Assembly: GCA_937868095.1 (NCBI GenBank)
Contig: CALMLO010000036.1
Span: 1-64,000 of the forward strand
Source: an uncultured Phycisphaerales bacterium
Lineage (GTDB): Bacteria; Planctomycetota; Phycisphaerae; Sedimentisphaerales; Anaerohalosphaeraceae
Direction of reading: 5' to 3'
Length of the DNA stretch: 64,000 nucleotides
Position numbers and translations under genes: made by a program. Below the pieces are notes generated by a model. It did not search any database. It was not told where the DNA came from and worked only from the letters and a program-made list of their open reading frames with translations. Below, piece after piece: positions 52,982-63,700 of this stretch. Every line of letters begins with the position of its first letter. Position 1 is the first letter of the stretch.

Positions 52982-53524
52982 ATGGATCAGGAGCTTTATA
53001 AGCGAAATAAGTTATTTATTAAACTGCTTTTAGAGCATCAGCCGAAAATCCACGCCTATATCTTATCGCTCGTGTCCAGCCAGTCGGATGCAGATGATAT
53101 TCTTCAGGAGGTTTGTTCCCAGATTTGGGCACGGTTTGACCAGTTTGAGGAGGGCTCGAATTTTCTGTCGTGGGCGCTGCGGTTTGCTTTTTTTGAGGTG
53201 CTGAATTTTCGAAGCAGGAAAAGCAGGTCGAAACAAGTCCTGTTTGATGACGAGGTTCTTCAGCAGATGATACCGATTTTAGATGAGGAAATGCAGACGG
53301 CCGACGCCCGGATGGATGCCCTCGAGCAGTGCCTGGAAAAACTGAATGAACGCAGCCGAAAACTGATTGATATGAAATACGATAAAGGATTAAACCCGGC
53401 GCAAATCAGCTGTTTGATGGACCTGTCGATTCATGCCGTCTATAAGTTGCTGAGCCGAATTCACCGGCAGCTGCTTGCCTGTGTAGAGCGGGCTCTTCGG
53501 CGGGAGGAGTTTTTGCATGGATGA
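52982..53524 (+). CDS. ECF-type sigma-70 family RNA polymerase sigma factor
   Basis: A 180-residue ECF sigma factor of the planctomycete type. Region 2: LFIKLLLEHQPKIHAYILSL and DADDILQEVCSQIWARFDQF; region 4: LEKLNERSRKLIDMKYDKGL and PAQISCLMDLSIHAVYKLLS. ATG 52982 matches the usual N-terminus, though the Shine-Dalgarno-like GAGG abuts it. The stop overlaps the FecR gene by 8 nt, so sigma and putative regulator should be co-translated. The target genes are probably the exported proteins downstream, which is an inference. Confidence 0.9.
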   Translation: MDQELYKRNKLFIKLLLEHQPKIHAYILSLVSSQSDADDILQEVCSQIWARFDQFEEGSNFLSWALRFAFFEVLNFRSRKSRSKQVLFDDEVLQQMIPILDEEMQTADARMDALEQCLEKLNERSRKLIDMKYDKGLNPAQISCLMDLSIHAVYKLLSRIHRQLLACVERALRREEFLHG

Positions 53525-55214
53525 ACCGATTCAGAAAACGCTGGAAGAGTACCTGATTTTGGCCCTGGAGGATGCGATTTCGGAAGACGATGCGCAGCGG
53601 CTGAACCATCTTTTGAAAGGCCACCCGGAACGAATCCGCTATGCGATTCGTTTTTTGCAGCTTGCTTCGCATATAAAGCAGTCTAAAAAGTTGGCCGCCA
53701 TGTCCAAGGCGTGGCTGTCAATCGACCCGGGAGATTCCTTTTCCGGATTTCTCAAATTGATGGCGGAATATGAGAAGGCGGCTGAGGCCGTCGAGGTGGA
53801 CAGTCGGCCTTCGCCGCCGGCCGCCGCCGTCTGCAAGGCGGCACCGGTTCCGGCCAGCCGGCCACGGGTGAGCCGCCTGTCCCTGGCGGCCCTGTTTCTT
53901 TCGTCGGCGGCGCTGATTTTCATTTTTGCTTATGCCTATTGGGGACAAATCAGCGGCGGCGTAGAGACCGCCACGATTTACGACAGCATTCGGGCTTGCT
54001 GGGCGGAGAAAAATCTGCAAGCGGAACTGAAAAACGGTGCCCGCCTTTCGACAAAGTCCGCTCCGCTGCGGCTGCTGGAGGGAACGGTAAAAATCCGTTT
54101 TGATAACGGTGCGGTGCTTGTCCTTGAAGGGCCTGCGGAATTTCGAATCCTTGCTCCTGATCATGTTCAGCTGCCGAGCGGCTCTTTGTATGCTTCGATC
54201 GGGCCGGAGGCATTTGGTTTTACCGTGAGCACGAAGAACGCCAAGGTGGTGGATTTGGGAACGGAGTTCGGCATACAGGCCCATCAAAGCGGCGATTCGG
54301 AAGTGCACGTGGTCAAAGGCAAAACTGTTGTTGCGGCTTCGGACGGGAAAAAGCTGAGGGATTCGCAGATTGTGCTGAATGGAACGGCCCGATGGGTGGA
54401 TGCCCGAAGCCGGACTATCCGTGAAGCGGTGTTTAACCCTGACAAGTTTGTTCGCAATATCGACTCCAGGCATAATCTGCTCAGCCGGGGCAAACTGACG
54501 CTGGATTTGGCGGATATAACAGCCGGCGGCAGCGGCAGGGGGCCGGCAAAACTGGATGTGTGGCTGGACCCGAAGAATGGATATACTCCCTCTTCCATTC
54601 ACGAGCACGATACATCCGAGCACTATCTGCCTATTCCGTCCAATCCTTATGTGGATGGGCTCTTTGTGCCCGGAGGGCAAAGCAGCACCCAAATCATCAG
54701 TTCTGAGCATGACCGGTTTGTCGATTGCCCGCAGACCAGCGGATTGTTTTATGCCAATCTCGGCGTTAATCCGGCTCCGTCTTCCTTGCGTATCAACGGC
54801 CGGCGCGATGGTTTGATTTCTTTTCAGGATACCATTTACGGCACGGCGGAGCATCCCTGTCTGGTTCTGCATGCCAACCTTGGAATCACCTATGATTTGA
54901 GGGCTGTTCGCAATGAATATTCCGAATGGAAACTGGACCGCTTTACGGCCAGGGTGGGTATCGCCGATTTGAAGGAACCCTATCCCTGCAATGCAGATTT
55001 CTGGGTTCTGGTTGACGGCCAGGTCCGGTATTGCCTGAAGAACTGCCGGGAGAAAGGCAAACTGGCAGATGTGTCCGTGGAACTTCGCCCGACTGATCGG
55101 TTTTTAACGCTGATGACCACGGACGGAGGAGATCCGGATGTGCCCAGGATTTATGAACGGGCGATTTCGTGTGATTGGTGCGTCTTTGCGGAGCCGGTTC
55201 TGGAGCTTCGCTGA
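53517..55214 (+). CDS. FecR-domain membrane protein with C-terminal NPCBM-like module
   Basis: A 565-residue single-span protein of the kind found next to ECF factors in planctomycetes. Residues 1-120 are cytoplasmic and helical, possibly binding the sigma factor; a membrane segment (LAALFLSSAALIFIFAYAYW) is at about 123-142; the FecR domain follows (ARLSTKSAPLRLLEGTVKIR, VVDLGTEFGIQAH). The C-terminal 150 residues resemble NPCBM carbohydrate-binding modules (HANLGITYDLRAVR, ADFWVLVDGQVRY). It may act as an anti-sigma or sensor of surface polysaccharide; this is inferred from family and context. Confidence 0.85.
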   Translation: MDEPIQKTLEEYLILALEDAISEDDAQRLNHLLKGHPERIRYAIRFLQLASHIKQSKKLAAMSKAWLSIDPGDSFSGFLKLMAEYEKAAEAVEVDSRPSPPAAAVCKAAPVPASRPRVSRLSLAALFLSSAALIFIFAYAYWGQISGGVETATIYDSIRACWAEKNLQAELKNGARLSTKSAPLRLLEGTVKIRFDNGAVLVLEGPAEFRILAPDHVQLPSGSLYASIGPEAFGFTVSTKNAKVVDLGTEFGIQAHQSGDSEVHVVKGKTVVAASDGKKLRDSQIVLNGTARWVDARSRTIREAVFNPDKFVRNIDSRHNLLSRGKLTLDLADITAGGSGRGPAKLDVWLDPKNGYTPSSIHEHDTSEHYLPIPSNPYVDGLFVPGGQSSTQIISSEHDRFVDCPQTSGLFYANLGVNPAPSSLRINGRRDGLISFQDTIYGTAEHPCLVLHANLGITYDLRAVRNEYSEWKLDRFTARVGIADLKEPYPCNADFWVLVDGQVRYCLKNCREKGKLADVSVELRPTDRFLTLMTTDGGDPDVPRIYERAISCDWCVFAEPVLELR

Positions 55215-55380
55215 ACACGCGGAGGAACGGGATGAGGGGGTTATTGAATTTATGATGAGGACGGAGATGAAAGGAACCTTTTCCTACGTAAAGGAGGAAA
55301 CATTATGCCTGCCTGAATTGTCTGCTGTTTTGTATGGAATTCACGAACGAATCAAGTTTTCCAGTTAAGGAGACAGAGCG

Positions 55381-57543
55381 ATGCAAAGACAACGGCTTCA
55401 ATTCATTCTTTTTCTTTTTGGAATTTGTGCCCTGGCTGCGCAGGGGGCTGTAATCAGTTTCAGCATGACTGCGCCGGCGCCGGATGCCGATGATATTTTC
55501 AGTCTGAGCGGTGCCGCCCAGGACCGCGACAATGTCGGCGGTGATGGAACGACGGACGGCAGCGGCAATGACGAAACAACCTATGTTTCGTTTGATCGGC
55601 CTGCCCAGGGACAAACCTTTCTGACGGGGCCTGCCTTAAAAATGATTAAGGGGATCTGGGTGCGTCATCCCGGCTACAGCGGAAATAATCCCGGCGGCGA
55701 GACGTCGGCGAATACATGGTATGCAATGGGGGTCGGCAGCCAGGTGATTATTCGTATTACTAATCCGGCTGCCGGCGGCACGGAAGGGTTTGTGCTCAGC
55801 AGGGAGACGGCTGTGATTACAGGGACCGAACCGTATGTGCTGCCTTCGGCGACGACGAACTCTCCGGATGGAACCGGCACGTGGATTCATCTGATCCTGG
55901 AGAGGTCTGTACCGGCGGCTGCCAATACGGTTTACGGCTTTGACCTGTCCAGCTCAGCCGGAACGTTTTTTGAACTGCTGGGGATTCGGGATGCGGCCGT
56001 CGGCGGCAATCCTTATTCGGCAGGGACTGCCTATATCAGCGGTGCCGCCGGTGCCGGCAACAATGCCCTTACTGCTCAGGCCGGCGACCGGGTTTTCCTT
56101 GTGGAAATGATTCCGTATGCGACCAGTGCGTCGAATCCGGAGCCCGCTGATAAGGCGACGGATGTGGACACGGATGAGCCGGTTCCCTTCCGTTGGGATG
56201 CCGGCCGTGCGGCTGATCCGCAAGACCCTGCTTCCGAGATTGTCAATCCGAATATTCTGTATCATTATTTTTATCTGGCGGCGAACGAGCCGAACTTTCT
56301 GAATGTCGCACCGATTATCATTGGGGCGGATGTCAATCCGGCTGACGGCAGCGTCGATGCAAGGGCGTCTTATACTCTGCCGTTCCTGCTGGACTCGGAT
56401 ACGGCCTACTTCTGGCGGGTTGATGAAATTCTGGACAATGGAATGGGTCAGCCGCTGGGGCCGTCCGATCCGAATAATCTTATCGGTCCTGTCTGGTCCT
56501 TTGGGACTGAGAAGAAGGGGCCGCAATTGAATCCCGCCCTTCCTCTTGATGTTGCGGCCTGGGTCGGCGAGCAGGCGGCGTTTGCTGTAGAGGCCATCAA
56601 TCCATTCACGCAGGACAGCACGGGGCTGACCTATCAATGGTATCGAAACGGTGTTCTTCTGTCCGGCGAAACCGGTCCTGTCTATGTGCGGACGGTGCAG
56701 AACGGAGACGAAGGAAGCACCTTTTACTGCAAAGTAACCCTGACCGAAACCGGAAGGACGGTTCAGTCGCGCACCGCGCATCTGATGCTCAGAAAGCTGC
56801 TGGCCTATTGGCCTTTTGAAAAGAATGTGAATGATGTTTCCGGCAATGGCTATAACGGCACTCTTGTCGGCGAGCCGAATTATCCAGCCGGTAAAGTCGG
56901 TTATGCCCTGGAGTTTGACGGGCTGACGGATTATGTGGATTTGCCGGATGGGTTTTCCGATTTTACCACCGGCCTGACCGTTACCTTGTGGGCAAAGCCG
57001 ACTGCGGCCGGCAGCTATGCCCGCTTTTTCGATTGGGGCAATGGGGCGGACAGCGACAACATTTTCTTCTACCGGCTGGGGACTGCCAATACCCTTGCGT
57101 TCAACACCTATCTGGGAGCCGTTTCCAGTACCGTTGTGCAGGCGCCGGCAGCGCTGGAACAGGATGTCTGGCAGTTCCTGGCGGTAACGATGGACAGCAG
57201 CGGAAATGTGGTCCTTTACAAAAACGGCCGTCCGATTCAGTCCGGCACGGTTGCGGTTCCCAATGTTGTGGTTCGAACCAGCAACTATATCGGCGAGAGC
57301 AACTGGGCGGCGGATGCGCTCTATGAAGGAATGATGGATGAAATCAAAGTGTACAATTACGCAATGACCGCTGGTGAGATTGCTCAGGTTTACTACGAAG
57401 TCGAAGGCGAATTCTGCCTGCAAAATCCGGCAGGTGATTTGTCCGGTCCTCAGGGAGAACCCGACTGCGTGGTGGATCTGCACGACTTGCAGAAACTGGC
57501 GGAAGAATTTCTGGCGTGCGGCTATTTCCCGGAATGTCCGTAG
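55381..57543 (+). CDS. Exported module B/LamG protein with dockerin-like tail
   Basis: A 720-residue exported protein. A signal peptide (QFILFLFGICALAAQG) is followed by a domain of about 210 residues called module B here (DADDIFSLSGAAQDRDNVGG, ETTYVSFDRPAQGQTF, YGFDLSSSAGTFFELLGI, GDRVFLVEMIP). Then come an Fn3-like part, an Ig-like part (TYQWYRNGVLLSGETGPV), a LamG domain (LLAYWPFEKNVNDVSGNGYN, LEFDGLTDYVDLPDG, YIGESNWAADALYEGMMDEI) and a tail GEPDCVVDLHDLQKLAEEFL with Cys around it. The domains suggest carbohydrate or surface binding. AAGGAG precedes ATG 55381. Confidence 0.83.
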   Translation: MQRQRLQFILFLFGICALAAQGAVISFSMTAPAPDADDIFSLSGAAQDRDNVGGDGTTDGSGNDETTYVSFDRPAQGQTFLTGPALKMIKGIWVRHPGYSGNNPGGETSANTWYAMGVGSQVIIRITNPAAGGTEGFVLSRETAVITGTEPYVLPSATTNSPDGTGTWIHLILERSVPAAANTVYGFDLSSSAGTFFELLGIRDAAVGGNPYSAGTAYISGAAGAGNNALTAQAGDRVFLVEMIPYATSASNPEPADKATDVDTDEPVPFRWDAGRAADPQDPASEIVNPNILYHYFYLAANEPNFLNVAPIIIGADVNPADGSVDARASYTLPFLLDSDTAYFWRVDEILDNGMGQPLGPSDPNNLIGPVWSFGTEKKGPQLNPALPLDVAAWVGEQAAFAVEAINPFTQDSTGLTYQWYRNGVLLSGETGPVYVRTVQNGDEGSTFYCKVTLTETGRTVQSRTAHLMLRKLLAYWPFEKNVNDVSGNGYNGTLVGEPNYPAGKVGYALEFDGLTDYVDLPDGFSDFTTGLTVTLWAKPTAAGSYARFFDWGNGADSDNIFFYRLGTANTLAFNTYLGAVSSTVVQAPAALEQDVWQFLAVTMDSSGNVVLYKNGRPIQSGTVAVPNVVVRTSNYIGESNWAADALYEGMMDEIKVYNYAMTAGEIAQVYYEVEGEFCLQNPAGDLSGPQGEPDCVVDLHDLQKLAEEFLACGYFPECP

Positions 57544-57597
57544 TTCCGAACTGAATTTCAAACAAGCAATTGATCCTGTATAAAAGGAGACCTGACA

Positions 57598-59721
57598 ATG
57601 CAGATGAAACGATTTTTCACATTCCTTCTTGTGCTGGCGTGGGCCGTATCCGCCTCGGGTGCAATTCTGACCTTTCATCCGACTCAGCCGGCGGTGGATG
57701 CCGATGATATTTACAATCTTGTCGGCAGTGCAGCAGACAGAGACAACGTCGGAACCTCGACCGCCGACGGAGCGGCCAACGACGGATGCACCTATATCGC
57801 CCATGACCGCAATGGAAAAGGCCAGACCTTCAAAACCCTCAATGTCCCCGGCTCCTGCCGCGTGCGGTCGGTGACGGTTCGGCATGTGGGCTATACGAAC
57901 AACACGGTGACGACCTGGTATATGATCGGCACCGAAAGCCCGCTGCTGGTCCGGCTGACCGATCCGACCAATCAGAACACACCGAACTTTGTGCTGGCGT
58001 CCGAATCGTATATCACGACTGGTGCCGAGGCCAATATTTTCTCGGTCGGTGTAACTTCCAGCAGTCTGAACGGAACGGGTACGTGGCTGACCTTCACTTT
58101 TGAAAATCCCATCCTGCTGGCTTCTGACACGCTCTACGGCTTTGACATTACCAAGACAGCAGGCGGACAGAGTTTCTTCTTCGAAACCCATGGCATCAAA
58201 GATACGGCTGTCGGCGGCAATCCCTACCCGAATGGCACGGCTTACTCTACGGGAACCGTCCAGGTGCCCGGAAACAACCTGACGGTTGACCCGGGCGATC
58301 GTGTGTTTATCGTGAAACTGGACACCGTGTACAGTGCCTGGGGTCCGATGCCCTCTCATAAAGCCGCCGGCGTGGATACGGATGTGCCCCTTACCTTGTC
58401 CTGGAAGACGGGAATGAATCCGAGCAATCCTGCCCAGGTGAATCCGAACGTCAAGGTTCATTATTTGTTCGGCAATTTTGCCAATCCGGCCGACCCGAAC
58501 CTGTATCTGGTTGCGGCCATTGATGCCGGCCAGCCCGTTCAGGAAACCGCATCCTGTCTTCTGCAGGGGGCCTATGCCGTCCGGCGGGATCAGACCTACC
58601 GATGGATGATTGCAGAAGGCCTGGATAACGGACATGGCGGTGTGTTCGGACCTTCGGATCCCAACAACATTTCCAGTGCCGTCTGGTCGTTCAAAACGGA
58701 ACTGTCTGTGCCCGACATCGCGCCGGATACGCCCGCAGACCAGGTAATCTTTCCGGGAGAGCCGGCCTCGTTCGAGGTTTCCGCGCTCAATCCGTTTACA
58801 GGCGATACGAGCAATTTGACCTATCGCTGGTATAAAAATAACGTCCTGCTGAGCTCTCAGACTTCTTCGACTTTGTCGATTGCCAATGCCAAGGAATCTG
58901 ATGAAGGGGAATATTACTGCGTTGTTACCCTCACCACCAACGGCACTTCCAGTCAGTCTCGCACGGCTATCCTGAAACTGAAAAAACTGGTTGCCCATTG
59001 GAAGTTTGACAATGATGCTCTCGATTCCGCCGACGGATTTCACGGCACTCTGATGGGAGGTCCTTCGTTTGATTCGACAGGGAAGATCGGTCAGTCTCTG
59101 ATTTTGGACGGCGTGGATGATTATGTGGATATTCCTGACGGGTTTGCTGATTTCCGTTCTGGATTGACCATTTCGCTGTGGGCCCGACCGACCGCCGCGA
59201 ACAACTATGCTCGTTTTCTTGACTTTGGAAACGGCGCCCCCAGCGATAACTTTTTCTTTACCCGCGTCGGCACGACCAGTACGCTGCAGTACCAAGTAAT
59301 GCATATGAATGTCTCAGGCGGAATCGTCGAAGCCGCCAATGCCCTTACGCTGAATGAATGGCAGATGCTGGTGGTTGTCCATGATCCTGTCACCACCCTT
59401 GCCACCCTCTATAAGAATGGTGTTCCGATTGCGTCCGGCGGGGTGGCGGTGCCCAACAATGTTGTTCGAACCAGCAATTTCATCGGCCGCAGCAACTGGA
59501 CGGCGGATGCCTACTATGCCGGCCGGATTGATGATGTGCGGATTTACAATTATCCGCTTTCCGAAGAGGAGATTGCGGCGCTGTATGCGGCCGCAGAAGG
59601 CCCTTATTGCCGGTTCCGGCCTGAGTTTGATTTGACCGGCGACTGCTATGTGAAACTGGATGACTTTGCTGTGCTCGCCCAGCATTGGCTGGAGTGCGGA
59701 TTCTATCCTTCCTGTCAATAG
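57598..59721 (+). CDS. Exported module B/LamG protein with dockerin-like tail (paralog)
   Basis: A 707-residue paralog of the preceding gene, with the same order: signal peptide (FFTFLLVLAWAVSASG), module B (DADDIYNLVGSAADRDNVGT, YGFDITKTAGGQSFFFETHG), an Fn3-like part, an Ig-like part (TYRWYKNNVLLSSQTSSTLS), LamG (LVAHWKFDNDALDSADGFHG, LILDGVDDYVDIPDG, FIGRSNWTADAYYAGRIDDV) and a tail TGDCYVKLDDFAVLAQHWLE with Cys on both sides. The two genes are separated by 54 bp and likely arose by tandem duplication. AAAGGAGA precedes ATG 57598. Confidence 0.83.
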   Translation: MQMKRFFTFLLVLAWAVSASGAILTFHPTQPAVDADDIYNLVGSAADRDNVGTSTADGAANDGCTYIAHDRNGKGQTFKTLNVPGSCRVRSVTVRHVGYTNNTVTTWYMIGTESPLLVRLTDPTNQNTPNFVLASESYITTGAEANIFSVGVTSSSLNGTGTWLTFTFENPILLASDTLYGFDITKTAGGQSFFFETHGIKDTAVGGNPYPNGTAYSTGTVQVPGNNLTVDPGDRVFIVKLDTVYSAWGPMPSHKAAGVDTDVPLTLSWKTGMNPSNPAQVNPNVKVHYLFGNFANPADPNLYLVAAIDAGQPVQETASCLLQGAYAVRRDQTYRWMIAEGLDNGHGGVFGPSDPNNISSAVWSFKTELSVPDIAPDTPADQVIFPGEPASFEVSALNPFTGDTSNLTYRWYKNNVLLSSQTSSTLSIANAKESDEGEYYCVVTLTTNGTSSQSRTAILKLKKLVAHWKFDNDALDSADGFHGTLMGGPSFDSTGKIGQSLILDGVDDYVDIPDGFADFRSGLTISLWARPTAANNYARFLDFGNGAPSDNFFFTRVGTTSTLQYQVMHMNVSGGIVEAANALTLNEWQMLVVVHDPVTTLATLYKNGVPIASGGVAVPNNVVRTSNFIGRSNWTADAYYAGRIDDVRIYNYPLSEEEIAALYAAAEGPYCRFRPEFDLTGDCYVKLDDFAVLAQHWLECGFYPSCQ

Positions 59722-59793
59722 CGGCCGGCACAGAATCAGTGTGTGGAGTGTGATGTTTTCATAAACAAGAAAACTTATTTGGAGGTATGTGAG

Positions 59794-60576
59794 ATGAAAA
59801 AGAAAGTGTTTGTGGTAATGGCGGTGCTCCTGGTTCTTCTGGGAGTGAATGCAAAATCGATGGTCCTCAGCTACCATGCAAGTGCACCGGTACTTGGTCC
59901 GCACGATATTGCTTTTTTGGGTGAGTCCTCTACGGATGAGACGAACGCAGCCGGCGGAGATGATGCTGCTACCTATGTGGCGCACGACAGGCCGGGAATG
60001 GGACAGACCTTTACAACCGGCTCCAATCCCGCCGGATATTGGATGCAGGGATTCTGGCTGAAAAATGTTCTTTACAGCACACCCTCCGGCAACGGCACGT
60101 GGTGGTATATGGACTATGACGGCGGTTCTCAGGTGGAAGTGCGTGTAGTGGACCCGTCGGCCGCGGGAACACCGGCATTTGAAGTGCACTCGGAGATTTA
60201 TACCGTAACAGGAACTGAATCCGGCATCGAACTGATGCCCGAAGACTGGGCCAGCAATAAACTGGGTACCGGAACGTGGGTGTATTTCGGGCTGGATACG
60301 CCGGTTTATCTGGCGCCGGATACGCAATACGGCTTCGATGCGACCGTGATTGTCGGTGCCTGGGGATATTTCTTTGAGACGGCCGGCGTCAATGATGCCG
60401 ATGCCTATTTGGGCGGTGCGGCCTATCAGACCACCGGCGGAGCCAACGGAACCAACAGTCTCTATTTGGATACAATCTGGAATGGAGACCATACTTTTGT
60501 GGTTGAAATGGTGCCGGAGCCCTTTACGGCGGCCCTGTTCGGGCTGGGTGCCTTGCTGGTGTCCCGCAAACGCTGA
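59794..60576 (+). CDS. PEP-CTERM exported protein with module B
   Basis: A 260-residue exported protein. A signal peptide (KKKVFVVMAVLLVLLGVNAK) is followed by a module B domain (LGPHDIAFLGESSTDETNAA, ATYVAHDRPGMGQTF, YGFDATVIVGAWGYFFETAG) and the tail VPEPFTAALFGLGALLVSRKR, a PEP-CTERM sorting signal. It thus pairs module B with a different C-terminus from the two LamG proteins upstream. GGAGG eight bases upstream supports ATG 59794; the frame extends to 59743 but that part is not signal-like. Confidence 0.83.
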   Translation: MKKKVFVVMAVLLVLLGVNAKSMVLSYHASAPVLGPHDIAFLGESSTDETNAAGGDDAATYVAHDRPGMGQTFTTGSNPAGYWMQGFWLKNVLYSTPSGNGTWWYMDYDGGSQVEVRVVDPSAAGTPAFEVHSEIYTVTGTESGIELMPEDWASNKLGTGTWVYFGLDTPVYLAPDTQYGFDATVIVGAWGYFFETAGVNDADAYLGGAAYQTTGGANGTNSLYLDTIWNGDHTFVVEMVPEPFTAALFGLGALLVSRKR

Positions 60577-60630
60577 TGGTGTGCGGACCTAAGGAAGACA
60601 AGAGCATGAACGAGGACAATTGACGTCCAA

Positions 60631-60667
60631 AAGGAGACTGTGCCCGCTGGGTGCAGTCTCCTTCTTT
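60631..60667 (+). terminator. Rho-independent terminator after the module B PEP-CTERM gene
   Basis: AAGGAGACTG (60631-60640) pairs with CAGTCTCCTT (60654-60663), followed by T-rich sequence. It separates this gene from the GH127 gene. Confidence 0.8.
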
Positions 60668-60718
60668 GCAAACTTTGGAAAAAGATTTTGAGAAAAAAGT
60701 GACCTCTGGGGGTGACCT

Positions 60719-63700
60719 ATGAAAACGCCGGCTGTCTTTTTTGCGTTTTGCTTGTTGGCAATTGGGGTTTCAGCAGCGGGGGCGGTTGTATCCTTCAGTC
60801 CGACTCCGCCGGCGGCGGGGCCTTACGATATCTCCAACCTGCTCGGAGCAGCAAGAGACCGGGATAATGTCGGCACTGCGACCGCCGACGGCGGTGCAAA
60901 TGATGAAACCACTTATATCGCTTTCGATCGGCCGGCGCAGGGGCAGACCTTCCGCACCCGTTCGGATTATCCCTTGTACAAGTTGACTGCTGTGACGGTT
61001 CGTCATGTCGGCTACAGCGGCAATAACCCCGATGGTCAATCTGCCGCCAATACATGGTATTATATGCCCGCCGGCGGCCAATTTACGATTCGCCTGACCG
61101 AGCCGGCTCAGTCGGGTTCAGCCGGTTTTGTGCGGCACAGCGAAACGTATGTGCTCAGCGGAACGGAGGAAAATCTTTTCGCCGCAGGGGCCGTCGCGAA
61201 TACGCCGGATGGGACGGGAACATGGGTTACCTTCACGCTGGATACGCCGATTCTTCTTGCGGCGGATACCTTATACGGGTTTGACATCAGTGCCAATGTT
61301 TCCGCCTTCTTCGAAAGCTGGGGCATTAAGGATACCGCCGACGGCGGCAATCCCTATCCGGCGGGAACCGCCTACCTCAGCGGCGCCGCTGGTGCCGGCG
61401 GCAATTCGTTCTCGCCGGCTCCGGGAGAGAGGGTCTTCCTTGTTCATCTGATTCCGCAGATTCCTGAAAACGGCGACCTAACCGGCAACGGCAAAGTGGA
61501 CCTCGACGATATGGCCGCACTGGCTGCCGGCTGGAAGAGCATCTATGATTTGTCCGCTTTGGTGAAGATAGCGGCCCACTGGCTGCTGATTGAGCCGCCG
61601 GCTTTTCGGACAGAGCCGATTCTCAAAACAGATGCCTGCGTTCAGGAGCCCTACAGCGAATCGCTCACAGACGACATCATTTATTATGATATATTCCAAC
61701 TGTCCTTCTGCAAAATCAGCGGGCCGGACTGGCTGACTGTTTCTCCGGAAGGGCTTCTGTCCGGCACTCCCGAAGTCGGCGACCTTGGGGTGAATCTTTT
61801 TACTATCGAAGTCCGTCAGGAGCAAGGAGTTTCGATTCAGGCGGTTCTGCAAATAACCGTCAAAGAAGGGTCCGGCCCCATTGATCTGCTCCAGGCCGTC
61901 CCGTTTACTCAGGTGCACTTTACGGATGACTTTTGGCTGCCGCGTCAGCAGACCAATCAGCAGGTTACCATCCCTTATGTTTTCAGCAAACTTGAGGAGA
62001 CCGGACGAATTGATAATTTTGCGATTGCCGGGGGGCTGATGACCGGAACAGGCCGCTACAATTTTCCCTTTGACGATACGGATGTTTACAAGACCCTCGA
62101 AGGGGCCAGTTATACGCTTCAGGTTCAGCCCAATCCGGCGCTGGATGAGTATCTGGATGAACTGATTGTCAAAATTGCGGCGGCTCAGGCGAACAACGGA
62201 TTTCTCCCCGGCTATCTTTATACCATCCGCACTAACGGAATCGATATCTGGTGCGGGCCGGCTCCCTGGACGAATCTCCAGTCCAGCCACGAACTCTATA
62301 ATGCCGGCCATCTGTTTGAAGCCGCGATGGCACATTATCAGGCAACCGGCAAGACCTCTCTGCTGCAGGTTGCAAAGAATTTTGCAGACTTGCTGGTGGA
62401 TACCTTTCATGAGGGGGGCGTTGAAATCCCGCCCGGCCACGAGATTGTCGAGTCTGCTCTGGCACGGCTGTATGAAGTAACGGGTAATCCGAACTACCTT
62501 ACCCTGGCCCGCTATTATTTGGACATTCGCGGAACGGTGACGGATGACTACAGCCCGTGGGGACCGTACTATCAGGATCATCTGCCGGTTCTTCAGCAAA
62601 CGGAGGCCGTCGGCCATGTAGTGCGGGCGATCTATCTGTACATGGGCATGGCCGATGTGGCCGCCCGAACGGATGATGCGGAGTATCGCCAGGCCTTGAT
62701 GGCGGTACTGGACAGCATCTGGCACAGCGTCAATGACACCAAGATGTATATTACCGGCGGATTAGGAGCAATGGCGGGAGGAGAATCTTTCGGCGCCCCT
62801 TATGAGCTGCCTCACAACGGCTATTGTGAAACGTGTGCTCAGATTGCCAATGTGATGTGGAATTACCGGATGTTTTTGTATTATCGGGACAGCCGATATA
62901 TCGATGCACTGGAACGAACCCTTTACAATGCCCTGCTTAGCGGGGTCTCGCTGCAGGGAAATACATTCTTTTATCCCAATCCGCTGATTTCGACCGGCGG
63001 CTATACGCGAAGCGGCTGGTTTTCCTGCAACTGCTGCATTGGGAATATCGCCCGCACCATTCCTTCCCTGTCGGGCTATGTGTACAGCCGCACCCAGGAT
63101 AAACTTTACATCAATCTGTATGCGGCCGGCACCGCCGAGTTCCCGCTGGCGGATACAGAGGTGGCGGTAACCCAGGCAGGCGGCTATCCGTGGGACGGCA
63201 ATATGACCATCACGGTCAGCCCTGCTCAACCTGCTGAGTTTACCATCTATCTGCGGATTCCCGGCTGGGCGCAGAATCATCCAGTCCCCGGCGACCTTTA
63301 TACCTATGCGGACAGCGGTTTGCCGTCGGTGACACTGGATGTCAATGGAACCATCGTGCCGCTGAATCTTCAAAAAGGGTATGCGGCAATCCGCCGTACG
63401 TGGCAGAGCGGTGATCAAATTCATCTCTCGCTGCCGATGGCAGTTCGGCTGGTGCGTGCACATTCCAATGTAAGTGCCTGCCGAGGTCAGGCCGCTGTGG
63501 AACGCGGGCCGATTGTCTATTGTGCGGAATGGCCCGATTTTGCCGAACAGACGGTCTTTCATCTCTATATTCCGGATTCAGCCGTTTTTGAAAGCGAATA
63601 TCGCGACAATATGCTCGGCGAGCCCGCAATTGTGAACAAAGGGTGCATTATCCGCGGCACGGTGAAGGGCTTGTATGAAGCAGAAGGCGGCGGAATCGAG

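Noticed and set aside
55954-59304. Very long minus-strand open frame (1116 codons) opposite the module B/LamG genes
   Set aside because: It is the antisense of repeated coding sequence with biased codon use; the plus strand carries signal peptides, LamG and tail motifs. The length is a by-product of codon bias.
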